Translations under genes and position numbers: made by a program
From: Tateyamaria sp. Alg231-49
GTDB lineage: Bacteria; Pseudomonadota; Alphaproteobacteria; Rhodobacterales; Rhodobacteraceae
Assembly: GCF_900143535.1 (NCBI RefSeq)
Contig: NZ_FRFA01000001.1
Coordinates: 1 to 39,535 of the forward strand
Reading direction: 5' to 3'
DNA: 39,535 nucleotides
Notes under the pieces: model-generated
What the model was told of the DNA's origin: nothing
What the model saw: the letters and a program-made list of their open reading frames with translations, nothing else
Databases searched by the model: none
Shown: in pieces, positions 32,941 through 39,535 of the stretch
Position numbering within the stretch: the first letter of the stretch is position 1
Layout of the letters: the number at the start of each line of letters is the position of its first letter

Positions 32941-33187
32941 ATGACCACGAAATGGTTTTTGGAGAGTGGTTTTGCTGGGAAGTTTATTCATTGGGATGAT
33001 GTTCGGTACAGTGATCTCTATTTTAGTGCTGTGTTTGGGTGGTGGCATCTTCAATGCTCTGCTGGCATATTCACTCAGTGGGTCGTGCGTTATGGTGGCG
33101 CTGTCTTTTGTGCCTTTTATGCGAGTTGTTTCTTCAATCAGATCTGCGTTTACAGTTCTGATCCCCGAACGAAGCGACCGTGATACG
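32941..33187 (+). pseudogene. Small membrane protein, possibly frameshifted near its start
   Basis: From 32966 a strongly hydrophobic frame (GTG start, LFIGMMFGTVISILVLCLGG and NALLAYSLSGSCVMVALSF) gives 74 residues with two membrane spans. The GTG has no spaced ribosome-binding site. An ATG at 32941, preceded by GGGAAG, reads MTTKWF and joins the hydrophobic frame if one T of the five-T run at 32956-32960 is removed. This looks like a single-base frameshift in a ~82-residue membrane protein, but a real GTG start cannot be excluded. Family not recognised. Confidence 0.45.
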
Positions 33188-33388
33188 TGAGCCTGATAAG
33201 GCGCGAATGTCGCTGCCTAGATACACTAATTTAAGGGTCACTAAGGGGGACAACTTGTACCTCAGAGACCGCGCGACCCCTCGACGTTAGTCTGCAAGAG
33301 TTCAGATAAACCTCTGCGTGCCCGCCAATACGAACAACTATTGCGCGTCAGCACCGGGAAACACAAAGCTAATAGAGGCCAGATATGT

Positions 33389-34102
33389 TCAAGTGGGGCT
33401 GCGAAGCATGTACCCCACTCCTCTAACTGTTTCGAAGTTTTCTTCTATCATCGGGTCTACCGAAAGCTTCTTAAGCATACGACTCACCAGACCATCGATG
33501 GACCTGTCATAACCGGCCCAGTCACGCCCTCTGATGGAAAAAATAATTTGTTCCCTGCTCAAAACTCGATCAAGGCTTTTCACGAAGGTTAGCCAGAGGT
33601 CAAATTCCAGCTTTGTAAGTTGAATTTTCTCACCAGATGGCTGAAACACCTTTCGGGTCTTGGGGTTGATTGTCCAACCAGCGTATCCTATCGATGTTGC
33701 TTCCTCGTCTAGCGCCATTGTATGCACGTTTCTGGTCGCCAATCGACGAAGCAAACTTCTGATCCGTGCGACAAATTCAGATCGCGCGAAAGGCTTTACC
33801 ACGTAGTCATCGGCGCCTAGCTCCAAGGAGACTACTTTGTCGACTTCGCTTAGTTTACCTGACAGCACCACTATGCCAGCCGCGCCTAAGTAACGAACTC
33901 TTCTGATTATTTCATGTCCATGACCGTCAGGGAGGAGAAGGTCCACAATGTACAGGTCGAATGCACGGTCAGCTGTCCGTTGCTCGAATTGCTGAAGGGT
34001 TCGTGCAAAACCGACATGGTATCCCTGTTCGTTCAAAATTTCTGCAACTTCATCGGACAGTTCAATATCATCATCTATAACCAGAATGTTGGTTTCTTTC
34101 AT
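33389..34102 (-). CDS. OmpR-family response regulator
   Basis: This 237-residue two-domain regulator has a receiver domain (residues 1-120) with acidic pair DDD at 10-12, phosphoacceptor Asp54 in LYIVDLLLPDGHG and Lys in DYVVKPF. It is joined to an OmpR/PhoB-type winged helix (about 135-235; KIQLTKLEFDLWLTF, VDGLVSRMLKKL-like, ETVRGVGYML). It is divergent from the sensor kinase gene with a 264-bp AT-rich intergenic region between, so the two may form one pathway, with the kinase or the small receiver as phosphate donor. Start ATG at 34102. Confidence 0.93.
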   Translation of the reverse strand: MKETNILVIDDDIELSDEVAEILNEQGYHVGFARTLQQFEQRTADRAFDLYIVDLLLPDGHGHEIIRRVRYLGAAGIVVLSGKLSEVDKVVSLELGADDYVVKPFARSEFVARIRSLLRRLATRNVHTMALDEEATSIGYAGWTINPKTRKVFQPSGEKIQLTKLEFDLWLTFVKSLDRVLSREQIIFSIRGRDWAGYDRSIDGLVSRMLKKLSVDPMIEENFETVRGVGYMLRSPT

Positions 34103-34366
34103 TAAATATTCTTTCCAGCCGTTGATTCCAATGGATGAAACAGAGTCATATATTTACGACTGTTTAAGATGATCATGGCAACTACATGCCACACCATAGG
34201 TAGAATAGGCTACCGTCAAAATCCACTTTTGCACACAAATTTTATACTTTTACACTGAAACTGCACCCATTGTCATACAAGATAACACAAAATACACCTT
34301 GTCGAAATGGTTTGGTAGCCGGGCACTGTCGCCAAGACTTCCATTTCCAAAATTTGGCACGCAACA

Positions 34367-37024
34367 ATGGAACAGCCTATGTCAAACTTTGGTCTACTTC
34401 GGTTTACTGGGCCCCTTAAAGCCAAATTTGAAAGCTTTACGTTCCGCTTCGCATTAGGACTGTGTTTTTGCCTATGCGCCTACTTTGGCAATGTTCTAAA
34501 CATAAACATGTTTTTTGGGGTGCATTTCTTATTTGGAAGTGTTTTTGTTTGGCTTGGCTTGGCAACGTTGGGGCCGTTCTGGGCCATTACCGCAGCGTTT
34601 ATTGGAGCTTTACACACAATTGAGCTGTGGGGACATTCGTATGCAGTGCCAATCCTCACCTTGGAAGCAATTTTTGTTTGTACAATCTCGAGGTGGGGTT
34701 GGGCTGACCGATTAAGTATCTGGGTATTGGCATACTGGATCCTCTTGGGTGGACCGTTGGGATTTTTTCTTCTCTATCAGTTAATGGATTTTTCTTCAGA
34801 AACGGCGCTTCTGATAACTTCTAAGCAGGTGCTCAATGGTTTGCTGAATGCATTGTTAGCGGCGCTCATTGTCAACTTGAGTTTGTATTTTTTCCCAAAA
34901 CTACGGATTAAGAAGGAAATTAAAGACAGAGCTTCATACAGTGGGCTTCTTCACGCAATTTTTGGGGTGTTACTAATTTTTCCGTTTCTATCGTCAGAGA
35001 TCTATGATCTGAGAAATTCCTTCAAGCAAAACTTAGAATCCATAATAGCTGATGCTGAAGGCAGAATCGGCCCTGTGTCCTCTAATCTTAAAACGTTTCT
35101 TGAACTTGAAACAAGTCACTGGGGCGTCTTGTTATCCAACATTGAATTGGTCGAAAATAATCCTGAAATTCAGAATTTTATAGCGAAAGATAAGTCAGCT
35201 GCACCTTCACAAATTTATGCTGTATTAAACGACGGCAGTCGGATTTTGCTTTATGGATCGGATTCTCCGATAATCTGGTCTGAAGATGAGAACTACAATT
35301 TCAAAAATAACAACAAATCTGTCAAGGGCCAACTGTTAGGGTGTTTATTAGGTAACATTACCACCTTGAAATACTTGCCAAGAAACAAGACAACACTTGT
35401 GTTCACCTGGTCGCCTGAAAAAATTATTCACAATGTTGATGTGTCGTTTTCTCCTGAGAATAATTTAAGATGCCTTCCTAGAAATAATTTGAATTTGAAG
35501 GATAATTCGAAAAATACTTCAGTCGAGTTAATACGCGATTTGAGTATATCAAATAACACTCTGAGATCTTGGCTTACTGCTTCAGTGGTAGCCCGTATAA
35601 ATTTGGACTACGTGTCGCCGGCGGTTCTAGAAACTACCAGATCACTCAAGCCGATGGTTCTCCAGATTCAGAAGGAAACCGCTATTATGGTCGAAAGGCT
35701 CTGTCTTCTTCTCATTCTCATTATAATTGGGGGACAGATTCTTGATTTCTTGTTCCTCCAATGGATGGAAAAGTTTAGCCGCATTTCCGAAGCATATATT
35801 AAGTTTCGAACGCCTCCTTCTACCTACCTTAATCTGAATTTTCAGGAAGACCGTAAAATTGTAAATTGGCTAGATCAATTTGCAAAAGTGGCCGAGAATG
35901 CGGAGGAGGATTCTTGGCTTGCGCAGCAGAACTTAAAAATGTTGCTCGTGAGAGCTTCAACTCCCGTTTTTGGGACAGATCCAGAAGGGAGAATCAAAGC
36001 CTGGAACCCCGCCTTGGAAGCCCTGTCTGGTTATGGGCAGGATGAAGTATTGGGCAAACAGCTTGAAGATTTTCTTGAAGCAGGAACCGAAACTCAAGTT
36101 GCTCTAGATGGCCAACCGGCTACTGACCTGTTGATTGATCTTCGAACCAAGGCTGGGAAGTCGGTGCATCTGGTTGTAAGCCAACTTCACATCAACCCAA
36201 GCGATGTTACTGGCGGTCAAAATATCGGAGATGGTAACTTTGGTATTCCCCCAATTTTCTATTTCGTTGCACAAAACCTGAACGAATTGAAAGTTTCCCA
36301 AGCCAAACTGATTCACGCATCAAGACTTGCAGCACTCGGGGAGATGGCAAGTTCATTTGCCCACGAAATCAATCAACCTCTCAATGTCATTGCATTATCG
36401 GCTGGAAGTATATTGGAACGAGCAAAGGCAGGATCCGTCCCAAGAGAATACTTGATCTCTAAAGCGGAACGTATTGAAGGCCAGGCATTGAGGGCAGGAA
36501 AAGTTATACAGGGTATTCGGAACTATGTCCTCGAAATTGGTGATGAGGATTTAGTCGTATTTGATCCAGTAAAAAGGTTTGTCGCAGCCCAAGACTTAAT
36601 ATCAGAACAGCTGCGCCTTGATAGCGTTTGTGTACATTTGGAAACTCCATCCGATCCAATTAGGATAAAAGGACGTCCAATAATGTTTGAGCAAGCGATT
36701 GTGAATTTGCTCATGAATTCAAGGAACGCAATGAAGGAAAATAATGGTTCTGAGCGAAAAATTAATGTCCATTTCATTGTTAAGGGGGGTGACCTAAAAA
36801 TTCTAGTGCGAGACACTGGACCTGGAATACCAAAAAAGAACCTTGCCCAGATATTTGACCCTTTCTTTTCAACAAATAAGAAAAACGGTGGTAGTGGGAT
36901 AGGGCTCTTCATGACTCAAACGATTGTCAATGAGCTAAATGGTTCAATCAAAGCGCTTGATGTTTCTTCCGGCGCTTGTATTGAAATCACCTTTCCTACC
37001 TCATCGGTGCAGACAGCTAGCTAA
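34367..37024 (+). CDS. Large membrane sensor histidine kinase
   Basis: This is an 885-residue kinase. The N-terminus (residues about 20-185) has six or so membrane segments resembling a MASE-type sensor. Another span near 200-215 precedes a likely extracytoplasmic domain (about 215-440), and a final span covers about 445-468. A PAS domain (about 525-620; FGTDPEGRIKAWNPALEALS) follows, then HisKA with His666 in SSFAHEINQPLNVI and a HATPase domain (NLLMNSRNA, VRDTGPGIP, GGSGIGLFMTQ). All kinase boxes are present. ATG 34379 is an alternative start. The stop overlaps the next gene's start by one base (TAATG). The gene is notably AT-rich with runs of A and T, unlike the amino-sugar genes. Confidence 0.9.
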   Translation: MEQPMSNFGLLRFTGPLKAKFESFTFRFALGLCFCLCAYFGNVLNINMFFGVHFLFGSVFVWLGLATLGPFWAITAAFIGALHTIELWGHSYAVPILTLEAIFVCTISRWGWADRLSIWVLAYWILLGGPLGFFLLYQLMDFSSETALLITSKQVLNGLLNALLAALIVNLSLYFFPKLRIKKEIKDRASYSGLLHAIFGVLLIFPFLSSEIYDLRNSFKQNLESIIADAEGRIGPVSSNLKTFLELETSHWGVLLSNIELVENNPEIQNFIAKDKSAAPSQIYAVLNDGSRILLYGSDSPIIWSEDENYNFKNNNKSVKGQLLGCLLGNITTLKYLPRNKTTLVFTWSPEKIIHNVDVSFSPENNLRCLPRNNLNLKDNSKNTSVELIRDLSISNNTLRSWLTASVVARINLDYVSPAVLETTRSLKPMVLQIQKETAIMVERLCLLLILIIIGGQILDFLFLQWMEKFSRISEAYIKFRTPPSTYLNLNFQEDRKIVNWLDQFAKVAENAEEDSWLAQQNLKMLLVRASTPVFGTDPEGRIKAWNPALEALSGYGQDEVLGKQLEDFLEAGTETQVALDGQPATDLLIDLRTKAGKSVHLVVSQLHINPSDVTGGQNIGDGNFGIPPIFYFVAQNLNELKVSQAKLIHASRLAALGEMASSFAHEINQPLNVIALSAGSILERAKAGSVPREYLISKAERIEGQALRAGKVIQGIRNYVLEIGDEDLVVFDPVKRFVAAQDLISEQLRLDSVCVHLETPSDPIRIKGRPIMFEQAIVNLLMNSRNAMKENNGSERKINVHFIVKGGDLKILVRDTGPGIPKKNLAQIFDPFFSTNKKNGGSGIGLFMTQTIVNELNGSIKALDVSSGACIEITFPTSSVQTAS

Positions 37025-37407
37025 TGGTAGATAAGTTAATGAATCTTAGGGTGCTTATTTTGGATGACGATGAGTTGATCGTAGAAGCGATCACCGAGTC
37101 AGTTGCATTGACGGGGTGTTCGTATGATGCTTTCTCCGACCCGGTTAAATGCCTTCAATACTTGAAAAATCATCGAAACTCTTACGATTTTGCCTTCATT
37201 GACTTGGCTATGCCTATGATCAATGGAGTGGAGTTCTTAAACCTTGCATCACACTTTTTTGTGAATTCTCCGCAGAAATTCATTATGACTGGTTTAGCGG
37301 AGCTAAGCGGCAAAGAAGTTGTAGACACTTCAAATTTTCAAGTTTTGCAAAAGCCTTTAAGTATTCGGGAACTTAAAAAGAAAATGGGACTCGACTTCCT
37401 AGATTAG
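37024..37407 (+). CDS. Single-domain response regulator (CheY-like receiver)
   Basis: This 127-residue stand-alone receiver has no output domain. The acidic cluster LDDDE at 13-17, phosphoacceptor Asp60 in FAFIDLAMPMING, Thr in FIMTG and Lys110 in VLQKPLS are all present, so it should accept phosphate. It is translationally coupled to the kinase (TAATG). It probably acts as a phosphate shuttle or as an allosteric protein, as in other kinase/CheY pairs. No HPt protein is visible in the window. Confidence 0.92.
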   Translation: MVDKLMNLRVLILDDDELIVEAITESVALTGCSYDAFSDPVKCLQYLKNHRNSYDFAFIDLAMPMINGVEFLNLASHFFVNSPQKFIMTGLAELSGKEVVDTSNFQVLQKPLSIRELKKKMGLDFLD

Positions 37408-37531
37408 CAAGCGAGCCCCAGTAGGTTCCATCACCCCCAAGTGGAACGGTCCGACCCAATTTTCTTACAGAATTTCCGTGAGTGTTTGCTTGGAGGGCAG
37501 GATTATATTTCTGTTGTGGCTATTTTGTGTG

Positions 37532-38068
37532 TCATGGTCGTTTGCAAAGCTGATTTACAGCGGCTCGCCCAACATCACCGTACTGACTGCCCCAAAACTT
37601 ATTTGCATTATGTGCTATCTGAAGTGAAATGGATAACTCTTCTTGTGACCTTGGTTCTTCCACCACACAATCTGCATATGACACAGGATGAGTGCGTGCA
37701 CCTGGTGACTTTTGCTTTTTCGACATGACCATCACCGGGATACGAACATCCATCATCCGAATGAGTCGGACATAGGTTTCTACGCGCTCTTCTTTGATTG
37801 GTTGGTCCAGCCGGATTATTATCATCGCCCATTCTTCAGGATCTTCTGCAACAACCTCAAAAGTGATATCTAGTGATGAAGAGCACGCCGCCTCAAAGCC
37901 CAAGCTCTGCAAGTCAAGCATTACATTGCGGAAAGAGCCTTCATCAGCCACGACGCAGGCAACATTTTTTGCCTTGAAGTTTTTGGCAGAGAAAAGTCGA
38001 GCCTGAGCGTTTCGTGCAACCTTGAGTGCTCCGACACTAAACAGCACTTCTTCTCCGTAGGTTCCCAT
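37532..38068 (-). CDS. Degenerate (pseudo-)receiver-like protein
   Basis: This 178-residue protein faces the kinase-receiver pair. After ~35 N-terminal residues, VACVVADEGSFRNVMLDLQS and EEWAMIIIRLDQPIKEERVE follow the strand-helix order of a receiver domain. However, the phosphoacceptor position (four before the conserved Pro90) is Arg86, and the usual Lys-Pro is replaced by EEP (VVEEPRSQEE). Only the acidic pair D42-E43 survives. It is therefore probably not phosphorylated and may bind a partner. Start ATG 38068. The receiver-fold reading is from pattern only. A different regulatory alpha/beta domain is possible. Confidence 0.6.
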   Translation of the reverse strand: MGTYGEEVLFSVGALKVARNAQARLFSAKNFKAKNVACVVADEGSFRNVMLDLQSLGFEAACSSSLDITFEVVAEDPEEWAMIIIRLDQPIKEERVETYVRLIRMMDVRIPVMVMSKKQKSPGARTHPVSYADCVVEEPRSQEELSISLQIAHNANKFWGSQYGDVGRAAVNQLCKRP

Positions 38069-38202
38069 TGGTACATCCTTAACTTAACTTTACCATTAGG
38101 TCCCTTCCTAGGAATTGAGTGTCCCAGCGGTTCGACAGAACAGTAGAATCCTGTGCATTTTTCGTGCAAATTTGATTTTTGTAATTTCTTGAGTATGCTG
38201 AC

Positions 38203-38327
38203 GTGGCAGACGATGCGCCGGAGACGTTCTGCAGGAGTGACTTGGTCAAAGAGTTTGCAGCTCTCTATGCGCTTCACCAAGATAAAATTGGGCCCGCTGC
38301 AACTGACGGAAAATCAATTTCTTTTGG
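38203..38327 (+). pseudogene. Unknown gene fragment cut by the IS3 element
   Basis: An open frame from GTG 38203 (MADDAPETFCRSDLVKEFAA, then LYALHQDKIGPAATDG) runs without stop into the end of the IS3 element, where it continues as IS sequence. The native part of about 42 residues looks protein-like and may be the N-terminus of a gene whose rest lies elsewhere. A spaced ribosome-binding site is not clear. Family not identified. Confidence 0.35.
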
Positions 38328-38401
38328 TGTCGGTCGTCAGAGTTTTTGGAACCAATGGCGACCTAAACTAAGAGAGAGTTTGGCTCATCTTGTTGGTTTG
38401 A

Positions 38402-39371
38402 TTATGCGGCGTGCTGGCGGTGATGCAAGCGGCGCGCTTCGAGCTTCTTTCGTTTGATCCTTTCCCTTTGTTTTAGAATGGCTTTGTCACGCCCGAAGTA
38501 GACGTCGGCGGGTGTGACGTTATTGATGCTCTCGTGATAGCGCTGATGATTGTAGTGATCGACGAAGGCTTCGATCTGGGCTTCGAGGTCGCCGGGCAGG
38601 AAGTAGTTTTCCAGTAAGATCCGGTTCTTCAATGTTTGATGCCAACGCTCGATCTTACCTTGGGTTTGCGGATGATACGGCGCACCGCGCGAGTGTTTCA
38701 TCCCCTTGTCCTGCAACCATTCAGCCAAGTCGCCGGAGACGTAGCTTGAGCCGTTATCGCTGAGCAGACGTGGCTTGTGGACGACATGCACCTGATCACA
38801 GCCAGACGCCTGCAATGCGAGGTCCAATGTATCCGTCACGTCCTCGGCTCGCATATTGGTGCAAAGCTTCCAGGAGACAATGTAGCGGCTGTGATCGTCG
38901 AGGACCGTACTGAGATAGAACCAGCCCCAGCCCAGAACCTTGATGTAGGTGAAGTCGGTTTGCCAAAGCTGATTGATCGCAGTCGTTTTGTCTCTGAACT
39001 CATTGGCTGCCTTGATAACAATGAAGGCGGAGGTCATGCGCCTTCAGCACGCGATACACTGTGGATTCCGAGACAAAATAACGTTCTTGATCCGTGAACG
39101 TCACCGCTAACTCACGCGGGGACAATTCCGTCTCCCGCAAGGCGAAGTCGACGACCCTGCGCTTCACCTCGTCGGGCACCCGGTTCCAGACATGTTTTGG
39201 CTTGGGAGATTGATCCTGCAATCCGGCCTCACCGCGCTGAAGGTAGCGGTCGTACCAACGATAGAACGTGGTCCGTGGAATGCCGAGCTTGGCCAGCGTC
39301 AGGCGCGCCGACAGGTGGCATTCCTCGACCAGCCGTATGATCTCCAACTTCTCAGATGCAGAGTACCTCAT
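38402..39371 (-). pseudogene. IS3-family transposase OrfB, frameshifted
   Basis: The 5' half (39371 leftward; MRYSASEKLEIIRLVEECHL) carries a helix-turn-helix and linker and ends at a stop at 39000. The integrase core continues in another frame (38402-39037; NQLWQTDFTYIKV with the first Asp, LLSDNGSSYVSG with the second, KIERWHQTLKNR with Glu). In close relatives the joint reads KAHDL-ITSP-A-V-IKAA in one frame; here KAHDL is followed by RLHCYQ, consistent with a small deletion near 39030. The core half has its own ATG at 39037 but lacks the DNA-binding part. Probably inactive. Confidence 0.8.
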
Positions 39372-39535
39372 TCGTGGTCGCCCCCATCGCCTGTCATGCT
39401 TTTTTTGAGAAGACGCAGTTCGAGCGTCTGCTCTGCAACCACCTCCTTGAGGTCTTTGGCCTCACGACGCAGCTCTTTCACTTCGTCAGTGTTTGCGGCG
39501 CGCGCTGTATCCCCAGCCAGGCGCTTCTTCCCGGC
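39368..39535 (-). CDS. IS3-family transposase OrfA, C-terminal fragment
   Basis: The last 55 codons of the first IS3 gene are visible, entering from the window edge. They encode a charged coiled coil (DEVKELRREAKDLKEVVAEQ, then TLELRLLKKS) typical of the leucine-zipper end of OrfA. Its TGA stop overlaps the ATG of the next gene as ATGA, so the two are translationally coupled. The N-terminal helix-turn-helix lies outside. Confidence 0.8.
   Translation of the reverse strand, partial: AGKKRLAGDTARAANTDEVKELRREAKDLKEVVAEQTLELRLLKKSMTGDGGDHE

Larger units (their letters stand above)
38328..39535 (-). mobile_element. IS3-family element (right window edge, 5' end outside)
   Basis: This is an inverted copy of the element at the left window edge, ending inward at about 38328 (TGTCGGTCGTCAG). 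It contains an OrfA fragment, a broken OrfB and the 3' non-coding end. It continues beyond the window. Confidence 0.88.

Noticed and set aside
32941-33183. 80-codon frame starting MTTKWFLESG read without frameshift
   Set aside because: After the first six residues it loses hydrophobic character and domain-like pattern; the +1 frame is the better coding candidate.
33191-33388. tRNA or attachment site in the gap before the OmpR regulator
   Set aside because: I looked for a cloverleaf with a TTCGANNC arm and a CCA end and found none; no direct repeat with the other end of the block was seen.
37441-37728. 95-codon plus-strand frame after the CheY-like gene
   Set aside because: It is antisense to the pseudo-receiver gene, which has a better start and recognisable fold pattern; no ribosome-binding site is seen for this one.

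Overview
The window looks like accessory DNA from a marine alphaproteobacterium, most likely a Rhodobacteraceae (Roseobacter group) member. This rests on recognising protein families and gene arrangements by eye, not on a database search. The DNA is a mosaic of five gene modules separated by insertion sequences (IS), and both window ends lie inside inverted copies of one IS3-family element. Replicon type (plasmid or chromosome) cannot be read from it: I saw no replication, partition, tRNA or rRNA gene.

Layout. (A) 421-3154: diacylglycerol kinase dgkA and a divergent LTA-synthase/phosphoglycerol-transferase-like membrane sulfatase-fold protein. (B) 3973-15063, between two same-orientation IS6-family copies: a complete amino-sugar catabolic locus. 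A leftward operon holds murQ, an ABC sugar importer (binding protein, two permeases, ATPase) and a Gfo/Idh/MocA oxidoreductase. A rightward operon holds a BadF-type amino-sugar kinase, a GntR/UTRA regulator, a SIS-domain deaminase-like protein, nagA and a PP2C-type phosphatase. The divergent promoter carries 11-bp-phased GGTA repeats that are a good operator candidate. (C) 16072-22422: a ~960-residue HEFGH metallopeptidase-like protein, a PAP2/vanadium-haloperoxidase-like protein with a long Gly-Met repeat, and a class III adenylate cyclase with TolB-like and TPR regions. This module is framed by older, inverted IS6 end relics. (D) 23337-31822: LysR regulator, PNPOx-like flavin protein, exported Asp-nucleophile alpha/beta hydrolase, amidase, DUF3604 protein with a small membrane partner, and an AraC regulator. 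(E) 32865-38327: a low-GC signalling block with an OmpR-type regulator, a large sensor histidine kinase, a single-domain receiver and a degenerate pseudo-receiver protein.

How it works together. Module B should take up GlcNAc/MurNAc-type sugars, phosphorylate them, cleave the lactyl ether (MurQ), deacetylate (NagA) and deaminate/isomerise (SIS protein) to fructose-6-phosphate, under the GntR regulator. In module A, DgkA would recycle diacylglycerol released by the phosphoglycerol transferase. Module C is the best candidate for something undescribed: a cyclase probably co-transcribed with a repeat-bearing PAP2 enzyme, facing a large orphan metallopeptidase. Mobile DNA adds three complete IS6 copies in one orientation, several IS6 end scars, an IS481-type element, and a dispersed nested-palindrome repeat that carries an IS in two of its three copies.
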